This document shows, one piece after another, positions 25,681 through 37,504 of a DNA stretch of 64,000 nucleotides. Position 1 is the stretch's first letter. Every line of letters begins with the position of its first letter. The stretch is taken from positions 215,001 through 279,000 of the forward strand of contig JAIGNY010001187.1 in the NCBI GenBank assembly GCA_020152595.1. The letters are read 5' to 3'. Below the pieces are notes generated by a model. It searched no databases, had not been told where the DNA came from, and was given only the letters and a program-made list of their open reading frames with translations. The DNA comes from Chiridota heheva (Eukaryota; Echinodermata; Holothuroidea; Apodida; Chiridotidae). A program made the translations under genes and the position numbers.

Positions 25681-26545
25681 CCAATACCTTTGTTTAAATG
25701 ACAACTTGAAAATTGTGCACAAAAGGATGAAAAGCAAAAAAGTAATTGTAAACTTTGTGTACTATTTCAAGTTCCTAGTAAACAAAGAGGCAACCCTCTA
25801 TTTTAAAATCTTTCTAACATACTGGTCTGTAAATGATACAATGAGAAATAATTCTCATTAATTTGCTGCAATCTGAATAAAGAAGACAGTCACTGCAATT
25901 TAAAGAGCCTTAAAAAAAACCTTCAGAAAAATGTATTAACTTAAAGACCAAGTAATTCAAGTAAATGACATTATAATTGCACAAAACAAACAAATTTATA
26001 GTTTATCGTCACTTCATTTGACAACGCATCTTTCAGCGTTTAATATCATTAAAACAAAACTGATACTTAAAGTGACATTCATGTTGTAAACATCTTCTTA
26101 ATGTTTTCTATAATTATCAAGTAAAGACGACCCACTCATGTCTTTTAATAACTAAAAGCACAGAGTCACTAAAAGCACTGAGTCATGTGCAACTACTAGA
26201 ACTATGCACCCAGGGGCCATAAATCACCAAGATTTAATCAAAGTATGCATGAAAGGGAAGATGAAATATTATCTCTGATCTCAACAAGTATCATCTCAAG
26301 AAACTGATTATAGCTTGCATCTTCCACTTACACTTGGCATTAATTACTTTTCAAAGTAATCTGTTTATCAGGAAATGAATTCATGCAACAGTCTTAGACA
26401 GTAATGTAGATCCGTACAAAAAATGGGGGTATAATTGATCATTTTTCAGATGTAATAGGGGTTCAACTAAAAGTAGTTAACACTTTGGTACATGCCAGGG
26501 AAAGCACAAATAAGTCACTATGACTTGCTTTCAGTGTGGACCCAA
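25681..26545. other. Intergenic segment, nothing recognised
   Basis: This AT-rich segment contains a short repeated GCACAGAGTCACTAAAAG motif (26158-26185). The 61-codon frame at 25676-25861 has no features supporting a gene. Confidence 0.4.
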
Positions 26546-26549
26546 GGAA

Positions 26550-26880
26550 TTTGCCAGGATTCGAAGTGGATGAAGATCGGGTTAACTCCCTGCTCTTTTT
26601 AAGAAGTGCTCAGAGAAACAGGCAAGGGGTGAATCTCCTATCATCAGGAGTGATGGCTTTACATTTCATCTGAAGGATAATGAGCGCCACACAACCATTG
26701 GCCACTTTTCCCCAAGGTGCGGTGGGGAAGAAGGTGTGATGCAGAAGACAAACCTCTGTGCTTGATGTCAGCGTATTACTCTGCATATCTATGGAAAACT
26801 TGTCGTTGGACTCGAAGCTGGGACCTCCAGCATCTCAGTTGTACATTCAACCAACTGAGCTACCTACCTGCCTCCCAACC
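26550..26880 (-). repeat. tRNA-derived SINE
   Basis: On the minus strand from about 26875: GGTAGCTCAGTTGGTTGAAT (A box), then GTCCCAGCTTCGAGTCCAACG (B box) about 35 nt later, as in a tRNA. A tail of about 250 bp follows (GAAATGTAAAGCCATCACTCC, GAGCAGGGAGTTAACCC). The anticodon arm is not well formed, so it is a SINE head rather than a functional tRNA. Confidence 0.7.
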
Positions 26881-27059
26881 ATCAAATATGAGACGATATA
26901 TATACTCTCCATCATCCCCAGATAATGGATATCTACTCATTCAGGTAGAATACTATAAAGGGTGATGGGGGGAGGGGGTAAATCTCCTTAAAATAATCTT
27001 TTTTTAATATAAGAGCAATATGCACTTTAATATATACACTTTAAGAAAGGGCACTTGGG

Positions 27060-27130
27060 CAATCTCCATATTCCATTGTTTTATTTCATGCAACGCCAGA
27101 GGGTGGGGGGGGGGGGGGGGACAACCTCCT
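27060..27130 (+). repeat. Poly-G tract in a G-rich flank
   Basis: About 18 consecutive G residues (with one preceding T) lie at 27101-27120. Similar long G tracts occur at about 6679-6695, 33018-33031 and 61342-61360. They tend to sit at the ends of repeat-K-like or hAT-like modules. Confidence 0.6.
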
Positions 27131-27174
27131 TCCCCATGCTGGCTATGGGCCTGTTCCTAATCCATACTAGAGCC

Positions 27175-27428
27175 ACAAAGGCCCATCAGGGTAGTGCTTG
27201 TCCCCGGTATCCTTGGTGGAAGCAGATGAGAGCACATGACTCCTCCTGGACGGGACGAATCCATCGCAGGTCAACTTCCCAGCAGTGCTGACCTGTACTC
27301 ATTTTACAACTGAGTGAACTGGAGCAAGCAAAGTGAAGTCTTGCTCATGGACACAATGCAGGAATTAAACTCGGTACCTTTCGCATACGAGCATGACTCC
27401 TTAGCCACTGAGCCACAGCAACTCCTGT
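27175..27428 (-). repeat. SINE family S, copy 1 (with tRNA-like head)
   Basis: The minus strand starts with GTTGCTGTGGCTCAGTGGCT (A-box-like) and CCGAGTTTAATTCC (B-box-like). It then runs through GACTTCACTTTGCTTGC, a block around CAGCACTGCTGGGAAGTTGACC, and CCCGTCCAGGAGGAGT to CCGGGGACAAGCACTACCC. The same order occurs at 35505-35757 (minus) and, without the tRNA head, at 41200-41375 (plus). It is a tRNA-derived SINE family of about 250 bp. Confidence 0.75.
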
Positions 27429-27732
27429 TCCTAATTCACATGATTATGAATAATTAGGCTCGCTACACTAAATGTTTAAAATGCACAGAAGAACCCAAGG
27501 GGAAACTAGTGGACAATATGAAACTTCAATTTATTTTTCAAAACAAGAAACTCAGACCTTATTTAATTACTTCTTCCTAGTCTTGGATGATTTAGGCAAA
27601 CATACTTCCTTAGTCAGACAGCTGATCATAAACCAATGACCGTAATGGTTTTGAAAAGGATCTACTAATTTTCATATTCTGTATTGTACAAATTAAAGGG
27701 GTCTCCAGTCAGTAAGAAGCAATGTTATTTAA

Positions 27733-28210
27733 AGGACTATGGACATCTAGCGGAAACATGGGCTTAATTGGTTTAAAATATGATCTTAACCATTAAAACA
27801 GCAAACATTCCATTAAAATTGGTTACAAATTGACCCATTTACAGCATTTTTAATTTGTAGCTATTATTGTGCAATAATGTGTGACATCAAAGGGGGAAGG
27901 ATCCTTCATCACCTTTTGTAAAAGCATTGTTTTTTTATTCCTCTGTAAATGTTGTCTGAAATTTAGAATTGGATTTCGAGCAAAATTTGATGAAACTTTG
28001 TTACACCCCGAATCATCATGTATCTAGAAAAGATATTCTCAGAAGTAGCTGAATTTGAAGAACAGAATTGATAGAATTATATAAGATATTGAGATGTGTT
28101 CCTCTAAGTATGTCACAAATTCTGAACAAATTAACATAACATGAAACTTTTGTTGAGTCATAACTTAATGTACAACTTTTTAAATTTGCAATAATTCAAT
28201 ATGTAAGTTA
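27733..28210. mobile_element. TTAA-type element C, copy 1 (right end lost)
   Basis: After TTAA (27729-27732) it starts AGGACTATGGACATCTAGCG. Through about 28200 it matches the reverse complement of 55035-55570, including GGGCTTAATTGGTTTAAAAT, GTGTGACATCAAAGGG and GAGATGTGTTCCTCTAAGTATG. Its far end cannot be found, and homology fades near 28200. Confidence 0.7.
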
Positions 28211-28654
28211 CCATTTACACATAGTCTTTAAAATTTGATAAGCCATCACTTAAACATTTTATTTTCAAAATCAACAGAATTGTTTAATCAGAATTTCATC
28301 TTTTTTGAATTTTTTTTTTGACTGCAATGATGGGCTTTTGATATTTACAGGGTTTTCAAGACATACATTTAAAACATTTTATTTAAACTAATAGAACATT
28401 TGTGGTTAACTACAGCTTTATTAATTAATTAATACTCCCTAAACTATTTGCAATTATCAAAACAATGAAACCCTACTCCCAAATACATGGCCGTACGGGA
28501 CCATCTTACTCAGGTGGCTTTTTGTCTGACTCAAAAATCTATTACAAAGGAAAAATCACAATGAATCTGTAAATAAACAATTAATTTTGAGTACTGGTTT
28601 CACAACAGTTTTTGGCTTTGGAAGGAGGGGGAGTGGTAGCCTTTGGAAAATACT

Positions 28655-29010
28655 TCAGATTCTAGAAATTTCTTTCATTTTAGGGCAAGTTTTTAGATTT
28701 TTAGGAAATTACCTCAATTTTCAGGAGCTTTCCTTAATTTCCAGGCAATTTTCTTTGATTTTCAGAAAATTTCTTCTTTTCCAGAAATTTGTTGGGAATT
28801 TTCCTACTTTTTGGGAGTAGGTTTTTCGATTTTTGGGAAATATAGCATATTCTTGGCCAATTTGGGGAAAAATTTCTTCAATTTTCAGGAACTTTGATTA
28901 ATTTCCAGATAATTTTCTTCCATTTTCAGGCAATTTTCGAAATATTTCATTCCATTTCCAGGCAGTTTTTCCATTTTAGGGAAATTTCCTACAATTATCA
29001 GGAAATCTTG
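28655..29010 (-). repeat. Degenerate array of about 20-bp units (TTTTCAGGAAATTT-like)
   Basis: Units such as ATTTTCAGGAACTTT and AATTTCCAGGCAATTTTCTT follow one another with decay. They are the reverse complement in style of the array at 16860-17400. A 77-codon frame inside (28587-28820) is a repeat product. Confidence 0.6.
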
Positions 29011-29914
29011 CCAAGCTGGGCATGATTCCGACAAATCACTGATTTAAAAAGTACATTTTACCTCTCTGCCTGACTATATAAGATCGGTGCCCAAGTATCA
29101 TATTGTCAACATCATGCTGAGTTGGGAGGGTATGACCCAGATATTTAGCCGAGTCGGGCATGATTCTGCCCGACTAAGATGGTTATCTGGCCTACAGGGG
29201 AGGCTGCTGCACCCCCTCCCCCCTCGTACGGCCATGCCTGAATAGTCCAATGACAAGAAACTACTATAAGGAATTAATTCAACAAGAAACATTTCTGTTA
29301 AACATCCAATTGTTAAATTCAATTGTTTGGGTATAAGGGGAAGAGATCATACGGACCTGCTAAAAGAGTATTAACAGACGTCCTATCCAGCTTTAAACAG
29401 AGTCGAACAGCAAAAGTGCATACATGAATTCCTGTCACACCTGTCGTGTCCTCACCTGATTGAAAGGTATGTGACCTCACATCCTGAGTTATGCAACAAA
29501 CTTAATAACAATTTTTGGAAAAGATCATAATGTAAATGTTTTTAACTTAATAAGAATTTTTGGAAAAGATCATGTTTTCTTAAGAAATTGTCTGATTTTG
29601 TGTCAGACTTGTCGTGCACCAGATTACGGTCAATAATCTCATGCACCGAATTATGCAATGTTTAATGTTCCGATAAAAATGAATAGTGCCTAATATCCAA
29701 AGTAAAAACAAAGTTCAGTGGCAGTATAGTTAAGAAGAAAATGCTCTAGAAAAAAGAAGCCCTATTGACATTAGGAGCTGTGTTGATGTCCATGGAACTT
29801 GTGTATTCATTCCAGCAAACTAGGCTCGGGCTACTGCAGAGAGTGATGGCCATATGAAGTAAGCTTCCATTTTGGAGTGAAAAAAAATTTCATGTTGGAA
29901 GAATGAATGGAATA

Positions 29915-30350
29915 TCCCGGGGGAGAGGGGGGGGGGAAGGCACTTCCATATGTGAGGTATATGTATATGTGCTGCCTGAGTAGGTGCCTTTTTTGCACCA
30001 TGTTCGTAGTGCAGGTTACTTTTTTTACTATTAAAAAAACAAAACAATTACTAATTTTGTTTGTTTTTTTAGTAAAAAGTTTTTGTCTTTTTTTCATCAT
30101 TTTTGTAGTGCAGGTCCCAACAATTGAGGTTTTACTCTGTTAATTTTGTATTGCAGGTCCATAATTACAATATTTCCATTGAATACTTCTACTGCAGGTA
30201 TCAAAATTGACTTCTTTCATACTGTGGGTATCAAAATTGTTTAATTTCATACTGCAGTCACCAAAAAATCTGTCATACTGAGGGTATGTTTTTCGGTTGG
30301 TGGGCTGCACACCCCTACCACTTTTAGTATGAGGTGTTCCCCCCCCCCCC
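29915..30350 (+). repeat. Dispersed repeat K, copy 2 (uninterrupted)
   Basis: It starts at a G tract with GGCACTTCCATATGTGAGG. It continues through GTAGTGCAGGTCCCAACAATTG, TACTGCAGGTATCAAAATTG repeated three times with decay, and ends CACCCCTACCACTTTTAGTATGAGG plus a C tract. The G tract at one end and C tract at the other make it an inverted-repeat-bounded unit of about 435 bp. It serves as the empty-site reference for the LINE at 14932-15606. Confidence 0.75.
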
Positions 30351-30359
30351 TCCCCTCCA

Positions 30360-31124
30360 TCCTCGGGAAAATTATCGCCTGATTAATGATTGATGCAACA
30401 AACAAAGTTGAAGAAATCATATTTCAACTTATATTCAAATAATTGAAACAGATACTTTCTAAATCATTATTTAGAAGGAATTCATTCCTGGAAGTAAAAT
30501 ATATTACACAGAAAGAACAGGGAATTTAGGTTTCCATACAAAATGTATTCATACACCACATAGTTACAATGTTACAGTCCAGACCTGACCACTAACCAAC
30601 ATAAATCATATTGAGTAAAATGTCAGATATCCTCTAGCTTTTTGCACCTCATAGAAAAGCACTCCATCATCAAGACCACCATGATATATAGTTGCCATCA
30701 AGAGTGGGGTACGTGCCATATAAATAATATTACATCATTAGTAAGTTCAGTACCCCTTAATGAAACCATCATGACAGAAAGCCCCTACTCCCCTCGCAGA
30801 GAGACAAGGGGGAAATCACCCTCTCTGAACTTGAAGAACATATTTTCAAGCAGACTTACAAGCAAAGTGGGCAATTTCCACTTGTCCCCTCAAACAATAT
30901 TGGGATCTTGCCGCATCTAAGCTACAGCCACTCTGAACGGTGTGACTGGATATTTCATGAGCGTTTGTGGAATTTGAAGTGAAAAGTGATACAAATCTAA
31001 ACAATTTTAAGAAGCACTTGGCCAAAATGTGGAGGCGTATTATTATTGAGTCTCGCACTTTTTGTGCATGTGAGGACACTGAAAACCTTTCACATGAATG
31101 TTCAAATCAACTGAACTTGAATCG
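30360..31124. other. Intergenic segment, nothing firmly recognised
   Basis: Two frames (30642-30920 +, 30967-31194 +) are unrelated to anything I recognise. The second has a LNNFKKHLAKMW stretch that could be a remnant of a LINE C-terminus, but this is too short to call. Confidence 0.35.
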
Positions 31125-31127
31125 TAA

Positions 31128-31449
31128 TGCACTTGTCAGTTGTACGACTCACCCCTACTACCCCAGGCAAAGTCAGTCAATAGTGAGTCATTGACATATG
31201 AAAAAGTTACTCACATGTGCATCATTGTACTAAATTGTCAGTCACCAGAGTGACTCAGCGGTGAGTCAATTTACTTCAGACCCATTGACTTTGTACATAG
31301 GCGAGTGATTTTGGGTAAGTCATTGCACAAGAAATGTCAGTCACTTAAGTGACTGAGGTGTGCATCAATGTACATGTTTTGACCACCCACTTTGGTGCAG
31401 TGACTCACCTTGTGAGGTGTAGGGGTAAGTCACACAATTGACAAGTGAA
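31128..31449 (+). mobile_element. Harbinger-like MITE, copy 2
   Basis: TAA flanks it on both sides (31125-31127 and 31450-31452). It starts TGCACTTGTCAGTTGTACGA and ends ATTGACAAGTGAA. The body is nearly the same as in the other three copies. It holds four TGASTCA heptamers. The 3-bp TWA duplication points to the PIF/Harbinger superfamily. Confidence 0.85.
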
Positions 31450-31519
31450 TAATGAATACTTGAATCATTTTTCGACGACAAAAGCAACGCCATCACTTTG
31501 TGACTGAGAGCTCCTTTAA

Positions 31520-32103
31520 AGGATTAGGCCTGGGGTCAAGCACGTCCATCTAGTATGACAGAGGATGTCGAAATGGAGAAAGCGTTCAAAAATCTTATTT
31601 TGTTCAGGAGATATATAGGTTTATAGTTCTGTCTTATCTGTGCAGAAATGACTGGTGTAGTAGTCTACTATGGAAGGTTGGTGCCTTCTTCCTCACATTC
31701 TTAGCAATTGTTAATGTATTTTAAAGAATTTTTTAAAACTTTCTTACTACTTGAATTATTTTCCTCAAAAATTTCTTCTGGTGGTAATTTATAATTACCC
31801 TTGCAAGATTCTGTTTCACTATTTTCCTGACATATCCCACGGTTTTCAAGCCACAAAGTCACAGGACAAAATATAATAGAATACATGAAGACTGAAGAAT
31901 CTGAGGCTATTACATCACAACTAGTCTCGATTTCAGTTGTTCCTACACAAATCATACCACACTTTAAACATAATTAATAGAAATTAATTTTTTTGAAAGC
32001 TTTCTTCACCATTTTGTTTCCCTTTAAGTCCTCTTTCATACAAGGTGGACTTGCTTGACCACTGTCATACAAGGTGGACTTGCTTGACCACTGAACTAAT
32101 CCT
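31520..32103. mobile_element. TTAA-flanked fold-back element A, copy 3
   Basis: TTAA lies at 31516-31519 and 32104-32107. The left end is AGGATTAGGCCTGGGGTCAA and the right end GACCACTGAACTAATCCT. A 29-bp block with ACAAGGTGGACTTGCTTGAC is tandemly duplicated near the right end (32036-32092). This copy shows the uninterrupted form of the site where element B sits in copy 1. Confidence 0.85.
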
Positions 32104-32109
32104 TTAAAC

Positions 32110-33970
32110 CACCTCTTATTTTACAAATACAATCGTGACACACGTCACTCTCTAATTGTTTTCATCTATAATGGAATGTATTTTTCTGTCCTGGCCCTAA
32201 GAACGCAACAGGTCTAATATTGTAAACTCCATGCTCAAAGTCCGCCATTTTTTAATTGAGAACTATATTTTAAATTCTATTTAATGAAGAGAATATAGAC
32301 TTCAAATTAAGTGCTATTTATTGAAGGTTGTATTTTAATGGTTACTATGCCACAATCAATTTCAGAAATGCTAATTAGGAAATTTATGCACTGTTTTTAT
32401 TTGCAAAAGTCATGTAAATTGGCAACGTTGAGGAATGTAGACAAAAACCTCCGGTGCCAATTCAATATTTTAATAGCCAGGTCTAAAAAGTGATATGAAA
32501 AATGGTATTATTTAGACATTTTACTGTTTCAGAAACATAATAGGAAATATTTATTACACCAAAATATTTGTTGAAGAGTCACAAAGAAATAGTGAAGGAG
32601 AATAATATTGTTTAAAATTTGAAATGAACGAGGCTAGTCTTACCGGATGTAGTGAGATGAGCACCTCACTCAGTAGGCACTACATGCTAGGCAATACTTA
32701 CGGTACTTGTATAGCAGCCATGTAGTGGCTACAGCATATACGGTCAGAATGTTGACTACACCGGATGCGGTTATGAAACTTAAAGAGCTAAGTTAACAGG
32801 TTAAGAAATTGTTAGCGTCCATCATGTACACGCTGTAATCTTGCAACCTGTCAAATTCCCGGAAATTGAAGATTTCAACAAAGAGCTTCAAGCTCTTTGA
32901 TTTCACGAAAATGAAGATTTCCCGAAAACTAATGAAGATTTCCTTAAAATTCATGAAAATTTCGCAGAAGTTGAAGAATGTGTTTGTTTTTTTGAGGGAG
33001 GGGGATATGATTTTTTGGGAGGGGGGGGGGGCGAAGCCCTGCCCCCTTAAGACATGCCACTGCTTTCTTTATTACTATCCATACAAAAAAATTAAATGCC
33101 ACTACAGCCCTTTTTTAAAGGGTGTTCTTGTAGAACTATTATAAGGAGAGAACTACTTATGATCTCCATATGCTGATAAGGCATTCAGAAAATTGCAAAT
33201 TACAGCTGAACACAGCATGATTTATAGGGAATTTTTACTGATTGAACAAAATATTTTGTTCTAATCTGTTCTAAAGATAACAAAAATTAAGAATATTCAA
33301 AGTGAAAATTACACGATGTACAAAATCTGTTTCACAACTGACGTGCTCCCGCAATAGTCAGGTTTGAATGGTGGAGTGTAGTGTAGTGCAAAAAGGTGTT
33401 TCGACTTATTGCACCCCCACCCTCCAATACTAAGGGTGGAGAAAATTATGACACTTGGAAATTCAACCAACATTCCTTCAAAAAATTGGACTGCAGTTTT
33501 AACAAATATTTCAGCCTTAGAATCTAAAAGGACTTTTTTTTCATTTTGGGGTTGCAGTCATTCAAAAATTTTGCAATATTCCAACATCCACCTAATGAAA
33601 ACCTTGTTGCTAACTTCTAAGTTACAACCTGCCAATCAGAAGATCCTAGCAATATCCCTGGTTCCAGTAATTGGGGAACTTTTTAAGTATAAAACTAGAA
33701 ACCTAAAGAGAATTCTGGTTAACAAATAGGCAGGAAATTCAATGCTGGGATGTAGAAGTAGGTGACACTCCACAGCAGACTTTTGAATAGAACTTAAAGG
33801 ACCTGTCTGTTTTGTTCTTGAAAAAAGAAAAAAGATGAGGTCCTGACTGGATGAAGTTCCAAACATCGAAGTTACCGAGAAGCTTGATACTGATTACAGT
33901 CCTTGTATAACCACCTCATATAAGCAAGCTAGTACTACAGCCCCATGCTGTTCTTCAACAAATTGAGACA
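32110..33970. other. Intergenic segment before the DIS3 3' end
   Basis: It contains a decayed ATTTCACGAAAATGAAG-type run (32855-32980) ending in a G tract (33018-33031), and a 106-codon + frame (33409-33729) with no recognisable domain. A TACCGGATGTAGT / ACTACACCGGATGC inverted pair (32641 and 32757) bounds about 130 bp. No gene is supported. Confidence 0.4.
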
Positions 33971-33971
33971 C

Positions 33972-34459
33972 ACAATTAAAATATAATAGTTTATTTATAT
34001 TAGAAAAAAAGCGTCTGCCTGGTCATTATTGATGTTATTACTGGTCATAAGGGTGATTACTGATGTCACACTTGTGGAATCGCCACCACTTACCCCTAGG
34101 ACCCTACCATGAAGAAGTAGGGGCCATTCCACGCTTAGTGACTGATGTTACAAATGTGGAATTTCCCCCACTTATCCCTGGGACCCTACCATGAAGAAGT
34201 GGGAGCTATTCCATGTTTAGTGACTGACGTTATAAATGTGGAATTGCCACCGCTTATCCATGAGACCCTCCCAAAAAGATGGAGGATTATCCATGCTCCG
34301 TGACTGACATTACAATTGTGGAATTGCCCACAAATTTGCACATCTTAGGGTCAAAATTTGATAAAACCTGTACAATAAGCAATAATTGATTTACTGATCT
34401 TCCAACCTATACAACAGTCCTACATTACACACCCATCAATCAGCCAGTCCTTCCTGCTA
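33972..34459 (-). other. DIS3: DIS3 3' UTR and poly(A) signal
   Basis: After the stop codon (34460-34462) the minus strand runs about 490 nt to AATAAA (complement of 33990-33995). About 20 nt further comes GTGTGTCTC, a typical GU-rich downstream element, which places cleavage near 33972. The UTR contains a tandem 80-86 bp repeat (see the separate entry). Confidence 0.6.
34052..34335 (-). repeat. Tandem 80-86 bp hairpin repeat in the DIS3 3' UTR
   Basis: Three full units (34052-34137, 34138-34219, 34220-34299) and a partial fourth each start GTGAYTGAYGTTAC. Within units 1 and 2, GTGGAAT faces ATTCCA(C), and an inner CCCACTT faces AAGTGGG (unit 2), giving a stem-loop of about 55 nt. Unit 1 has CACTT...AAGTAGGGG with different inner pairing, and unit 3 is more decayed. 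The units lie wholly inside the inferred UTR. Confidence 0.75.
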
Positions 34460-34549
34460 TCATAGTTTCTGCTTCTTTGCAGCTGGTTCAAGTACTTCCT
34501 CCTTGGAACTTCCTGCTGGGGGCCTCGGTGACACGCTGAACCCAGGTAC
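34460..34549 (-). CDS. DIS3: DIS3 (RRP44) exosome exonuclease, last coding exon
   Basis: The acceptor (TTTTTTTCCAG, complement of 34550 onward) is followed by VPGFSVSPRPPAGSSKEEVL, then EPAAKKQKL and TGA. It continues phase 0 from the exon ending LKIRLVHPE. The exon gives 29 residues: the short tail after the S1 domain, with a basic AAKKQKL end that resembles a nuclear localisation signal. Vertebrate DIS3 likewise ends with a PGI-like segment and a Lys-rich tail. The match is supported mainly by frame continuity with the two upstream exons. Confidence 0.85.
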   Translation of the reverse strand, partial: VPGFSVSPRPPAGSSKEEVLEPAAKKQKL

Positions 34550-35007
34550 CTGGAAAAAAAGGGGACAAACAGGAAGTTACTGTGCTGAAAAACAGGAAAT
34601 GGGATTAAAGGTCTGAAATCTATCCTAGTTCTCCACATTTTGTCTGGTCAATCTATCTGCATACTAGATTAATGGAAATAAGGAAATGAGGGGATAAAAA
34701 CCATGTAGCAAATCACAAACACTTCAATCACTCTAATAAATAGGTTAGGAAGGTATTTCATACCACTGAATTCTTCGCAGTGACAGATTCCCGCAAAGCT
34801 TTTCATGGAAACTTGGTGGGTTGAGGAAGACAAAATTTATACGTCAAAACAAATTAGACGGAACATTGGCAATCCAAAATTTTCAAGGGGGCTGGGAGGA
34901 ATAAAGCATTCTCATGGGGAACAATGTCTCCCATCCCCCTCCCTCACCCCACTGTTTTTAAGGGATGAGTAATGAATAGGTATATGATGATCATTTTATT
35001 TGAATGA

Positions 35008-35236
35008 TTGCACCAATTACGATCTATTGCACCAATCACGATCTATTGCACCAATCACGATCTATTGCACCAATCACGATCTATTGCAACAATCACAATC
35101 TATTGCACCAATCACGATCTATTGCACCAATCATGATCTATTGCACCAATCACGATCTATTACACCAATCACGATCTATTGCACCAATCACGATCTATTA
35201 CACCAATCACAATCTATTGCACCAATCACAATCTGA
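35008..35236 (+). repeat. 19-bp tandem array in the DIS3 intron
   Basis: GCACCAATCACGATCTATT repeats about 12 times with rare changes (AACAATCACAATC, TACACC). Two overlapping + frames of about 80 codons (DLLHQSRSIAPITIYCTNH type) are translations of it, not genes. Confidence 0.95.
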
Positions 35237-35504
35237 CTGGAAAAGCTCATAATACACAATAACTCAAATTTAAAGAGGGAATCTTATCTCAAGAAAATTG
35301 CTTGATTCATCCCCAATAAATATGTTACATACGAGTAGCGTCACTTCCGCTGCATTACTTGATTGGTTTGTAGGTAATTATGTAAATATTTTCACTAATC
35401 AGAAATGTTGGATTGTATTGTATTTTCATCTCAATGTTAACATGATATCTGAAGTTATAAAGCTCTTTGTAACTAAAAAGCTAAATCAATCCAAGCCATT
35501 AGGC

Positions 35505-35757
35505 TCATTGAGCTGGTGCTTATCCCCGGTTACCATGGCACAAGCGGATGAGAGTACATTACTCCCCCTGGACGAGACGCCAGTCCATCGCAGATTAACT
35601 CCCCAGCAGTGCTGGTACTCATTTTACAGCTGAGTGGACTTAGGTAAGTAGAGTTAAGTGTCTTGCTCAAGGACACAATGCAGCGCTCACGACGGAAATC
35701 AAACTCGGTACCTATCGAATACGAGCATGACTCCTTTACCACTGAGCCACAGCACCT
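35505..35757 (-). repeat. SINE family S, copy 2
   Basis: The minus strand starts GGTGCTGTGGCTCAGTGGTA (A box) with CCGAGTTTGATTTCC (B box). It continues GTCCTTGAGCAAGACACTTAA, a CAGCACTGCTGGGGAGTTAA block, GGACTGGCGTCTCGTCCAGG, and ends CCGGGGATAAGCACCAGCTC. It is the best-preserved copy in the window. Confidence 0.8.
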
Positions 35758-36599
35758 CTTTGTTACTACAATATGATATAGTATGAACCTTTTCCTTTCT
35801 GTCTGCACTTCTTTCCTTCAGCATTTTTTTGTTTTTCTATATCCTCCACCAGCGATCATTCCTGACGTAGTAATGGTCAGGATTGATTGCTCTACACATC
35901 CCGGTGGGTCTGCAACCAGTGAGTTCACAACTGGATATCAAAGGCTGTGGCCGTCTTGATATAATATCCAGCACTGGATGCTTGCGGGACGTTAAACCTT
36001 GCTGTGCAATGCTACGCTACATTATTCAAATTCAGATCTTCCTTAACATACATTTCAAAATTTGCATACTATAAGCAGTTTGAACTTTACTGTTATTTTC
36101 AGAATTTAAACACTGCAGTGTTTAAACAGTTGCATCAACAATATCTCAAACATGAACTTCCTTCTTTGTAAAATCAGAAAACAGCTGCCCAGTAAATATT
36201 CCAATAATTTTGACTATAATTTAAAATCTTAGCTAAAAGGTTAATGACCATGAAATCCAGCAGTTCATCCATGTTTATCTTGTAAGATACAGTAGAGGAC
36301 ACCAAGTAAAGTAAAGATATTCAGTGCCCTGTTCTTGTCAGATGATATTGAAAGAATTTTGAAGAAACCAGACCTGAACTAAAAGGTTCTGTGGTTCTGA
36401 TGATTCTTTTCAGAGCTAATTTGATTTGCAAAATTTGTATTGACTGTTGCATATCATGAAATATTTGTTCCAGGATATAGCCACACCCACCATGCAGATC
36501 AATAAAAATTTTAACAACATTAGCATTTTGCACAATAATTAACAACATTATCATAGCAAGTATAAAGCAAAAAAGGTTGCTCATTTATCATATTGCAAA

Positions 36600-37450
36600 T
36601 TGTCAGTAAGCCTCGCCTACTCATTTATATTCGTGAAATCACTACCGCAACATTAGAGGATATGTACAGACAATGGCCCATCTGTGTACCTGATATAGCA
36701 TAAATCTGATATATCATTCATGGGGTACAGTATAGTGTTTACATCATTTAGCATTTCACATTAAGCCACACCCACCATGCATATTAATGACATCTGTTGA
36801 TAACATAAGCATGTACACAATAACCAACCAAATTATCATGCCCAATATAATGCAAAACGGACATGGAGTTGCTCATTTATCACTTTTTCAGTTTGCACTT
36901 TAAGTCCTGCCCACTTATTGATGTGCATGATATCACCACCAAAAACAATAAAGCACATCTATCTGTGTACCAAATATGACATGAATCCAGTTTACCGTTC
37001 TAGAAATACCGTGTTTACAACTTCTTTTCAGCAAAATAATATTAAGCCCCACCCACCATGAACATGTACACACTAGCTAATATCATAATTATACTAAATA
37101 TGAAACAAAATAGACACGCGGTTGTTAAAATATGAACATTTCAAGATTATTACATTAAGCTCTGCCTGTACATTAATATGCAAGATATCACCATAAAAAA
37201 TAAGTGGGCACATCTACGGACAATCGACTATCTATGTACCAAATATGACATGAATCCAGAGTATTGTTCTTGAGATATCGCATTTACGAACTGGCCATCA
37301 CAAACATACACACATACATATGCGCACACATACATACACGCAAACATACAAACACGCATACATAAACCCATACATACATACACCCATACATACATACATA
37401 CACATACCATTATGACCACAAGTTCCTGATGCTATCGCATCACAACCAAA
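36600..37450 (-). repeat. Degenerate tandem repeat L, reverse block, ending in a CATA microsatellite
   Basis: It holds the reverse complement of the units at 13275-14225: TAAGCCACACCCACCATGCATATTAATGA, ACCAAATATGACATGAATCCAG, then TTCTAGAAATACCGTGTTTACAA. Further related sequence extends to about 36320. It ends in a (CATA)n-rich stretch (about 37303-37410), which yields a spurious 63-codon minus frame of VCMYVWVYVCMG type. Confidence 0.7.
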
Positions 37451-37504
37451 AAGCATTGCAAGAAAGTTTTTTTAAACTGGTGTACTGAGCATGGGTGTAG
37501 CCAC

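Noticed and set aside
26795-26875. Functional tRNA gene on the minus strand
   Set aside because: A and B boxes are present, but the anticodon arm and acceptor stem do not pair and a SINE tail follows. The same holds for 4391-4470, 20080-20145, 27365-27425 and 35695-35755.
35000-35252. Two overlapping frames of about 80 codons with Cys/His repeats
   Set aside because: They come from the 19-bp tandem array; the apparent periodicity is DNA-level.
37228-37419. 63-codon frame rich in Cys, Met, Tyr and Val
   Set aside because: Product of a (CATA)n microsatellite.
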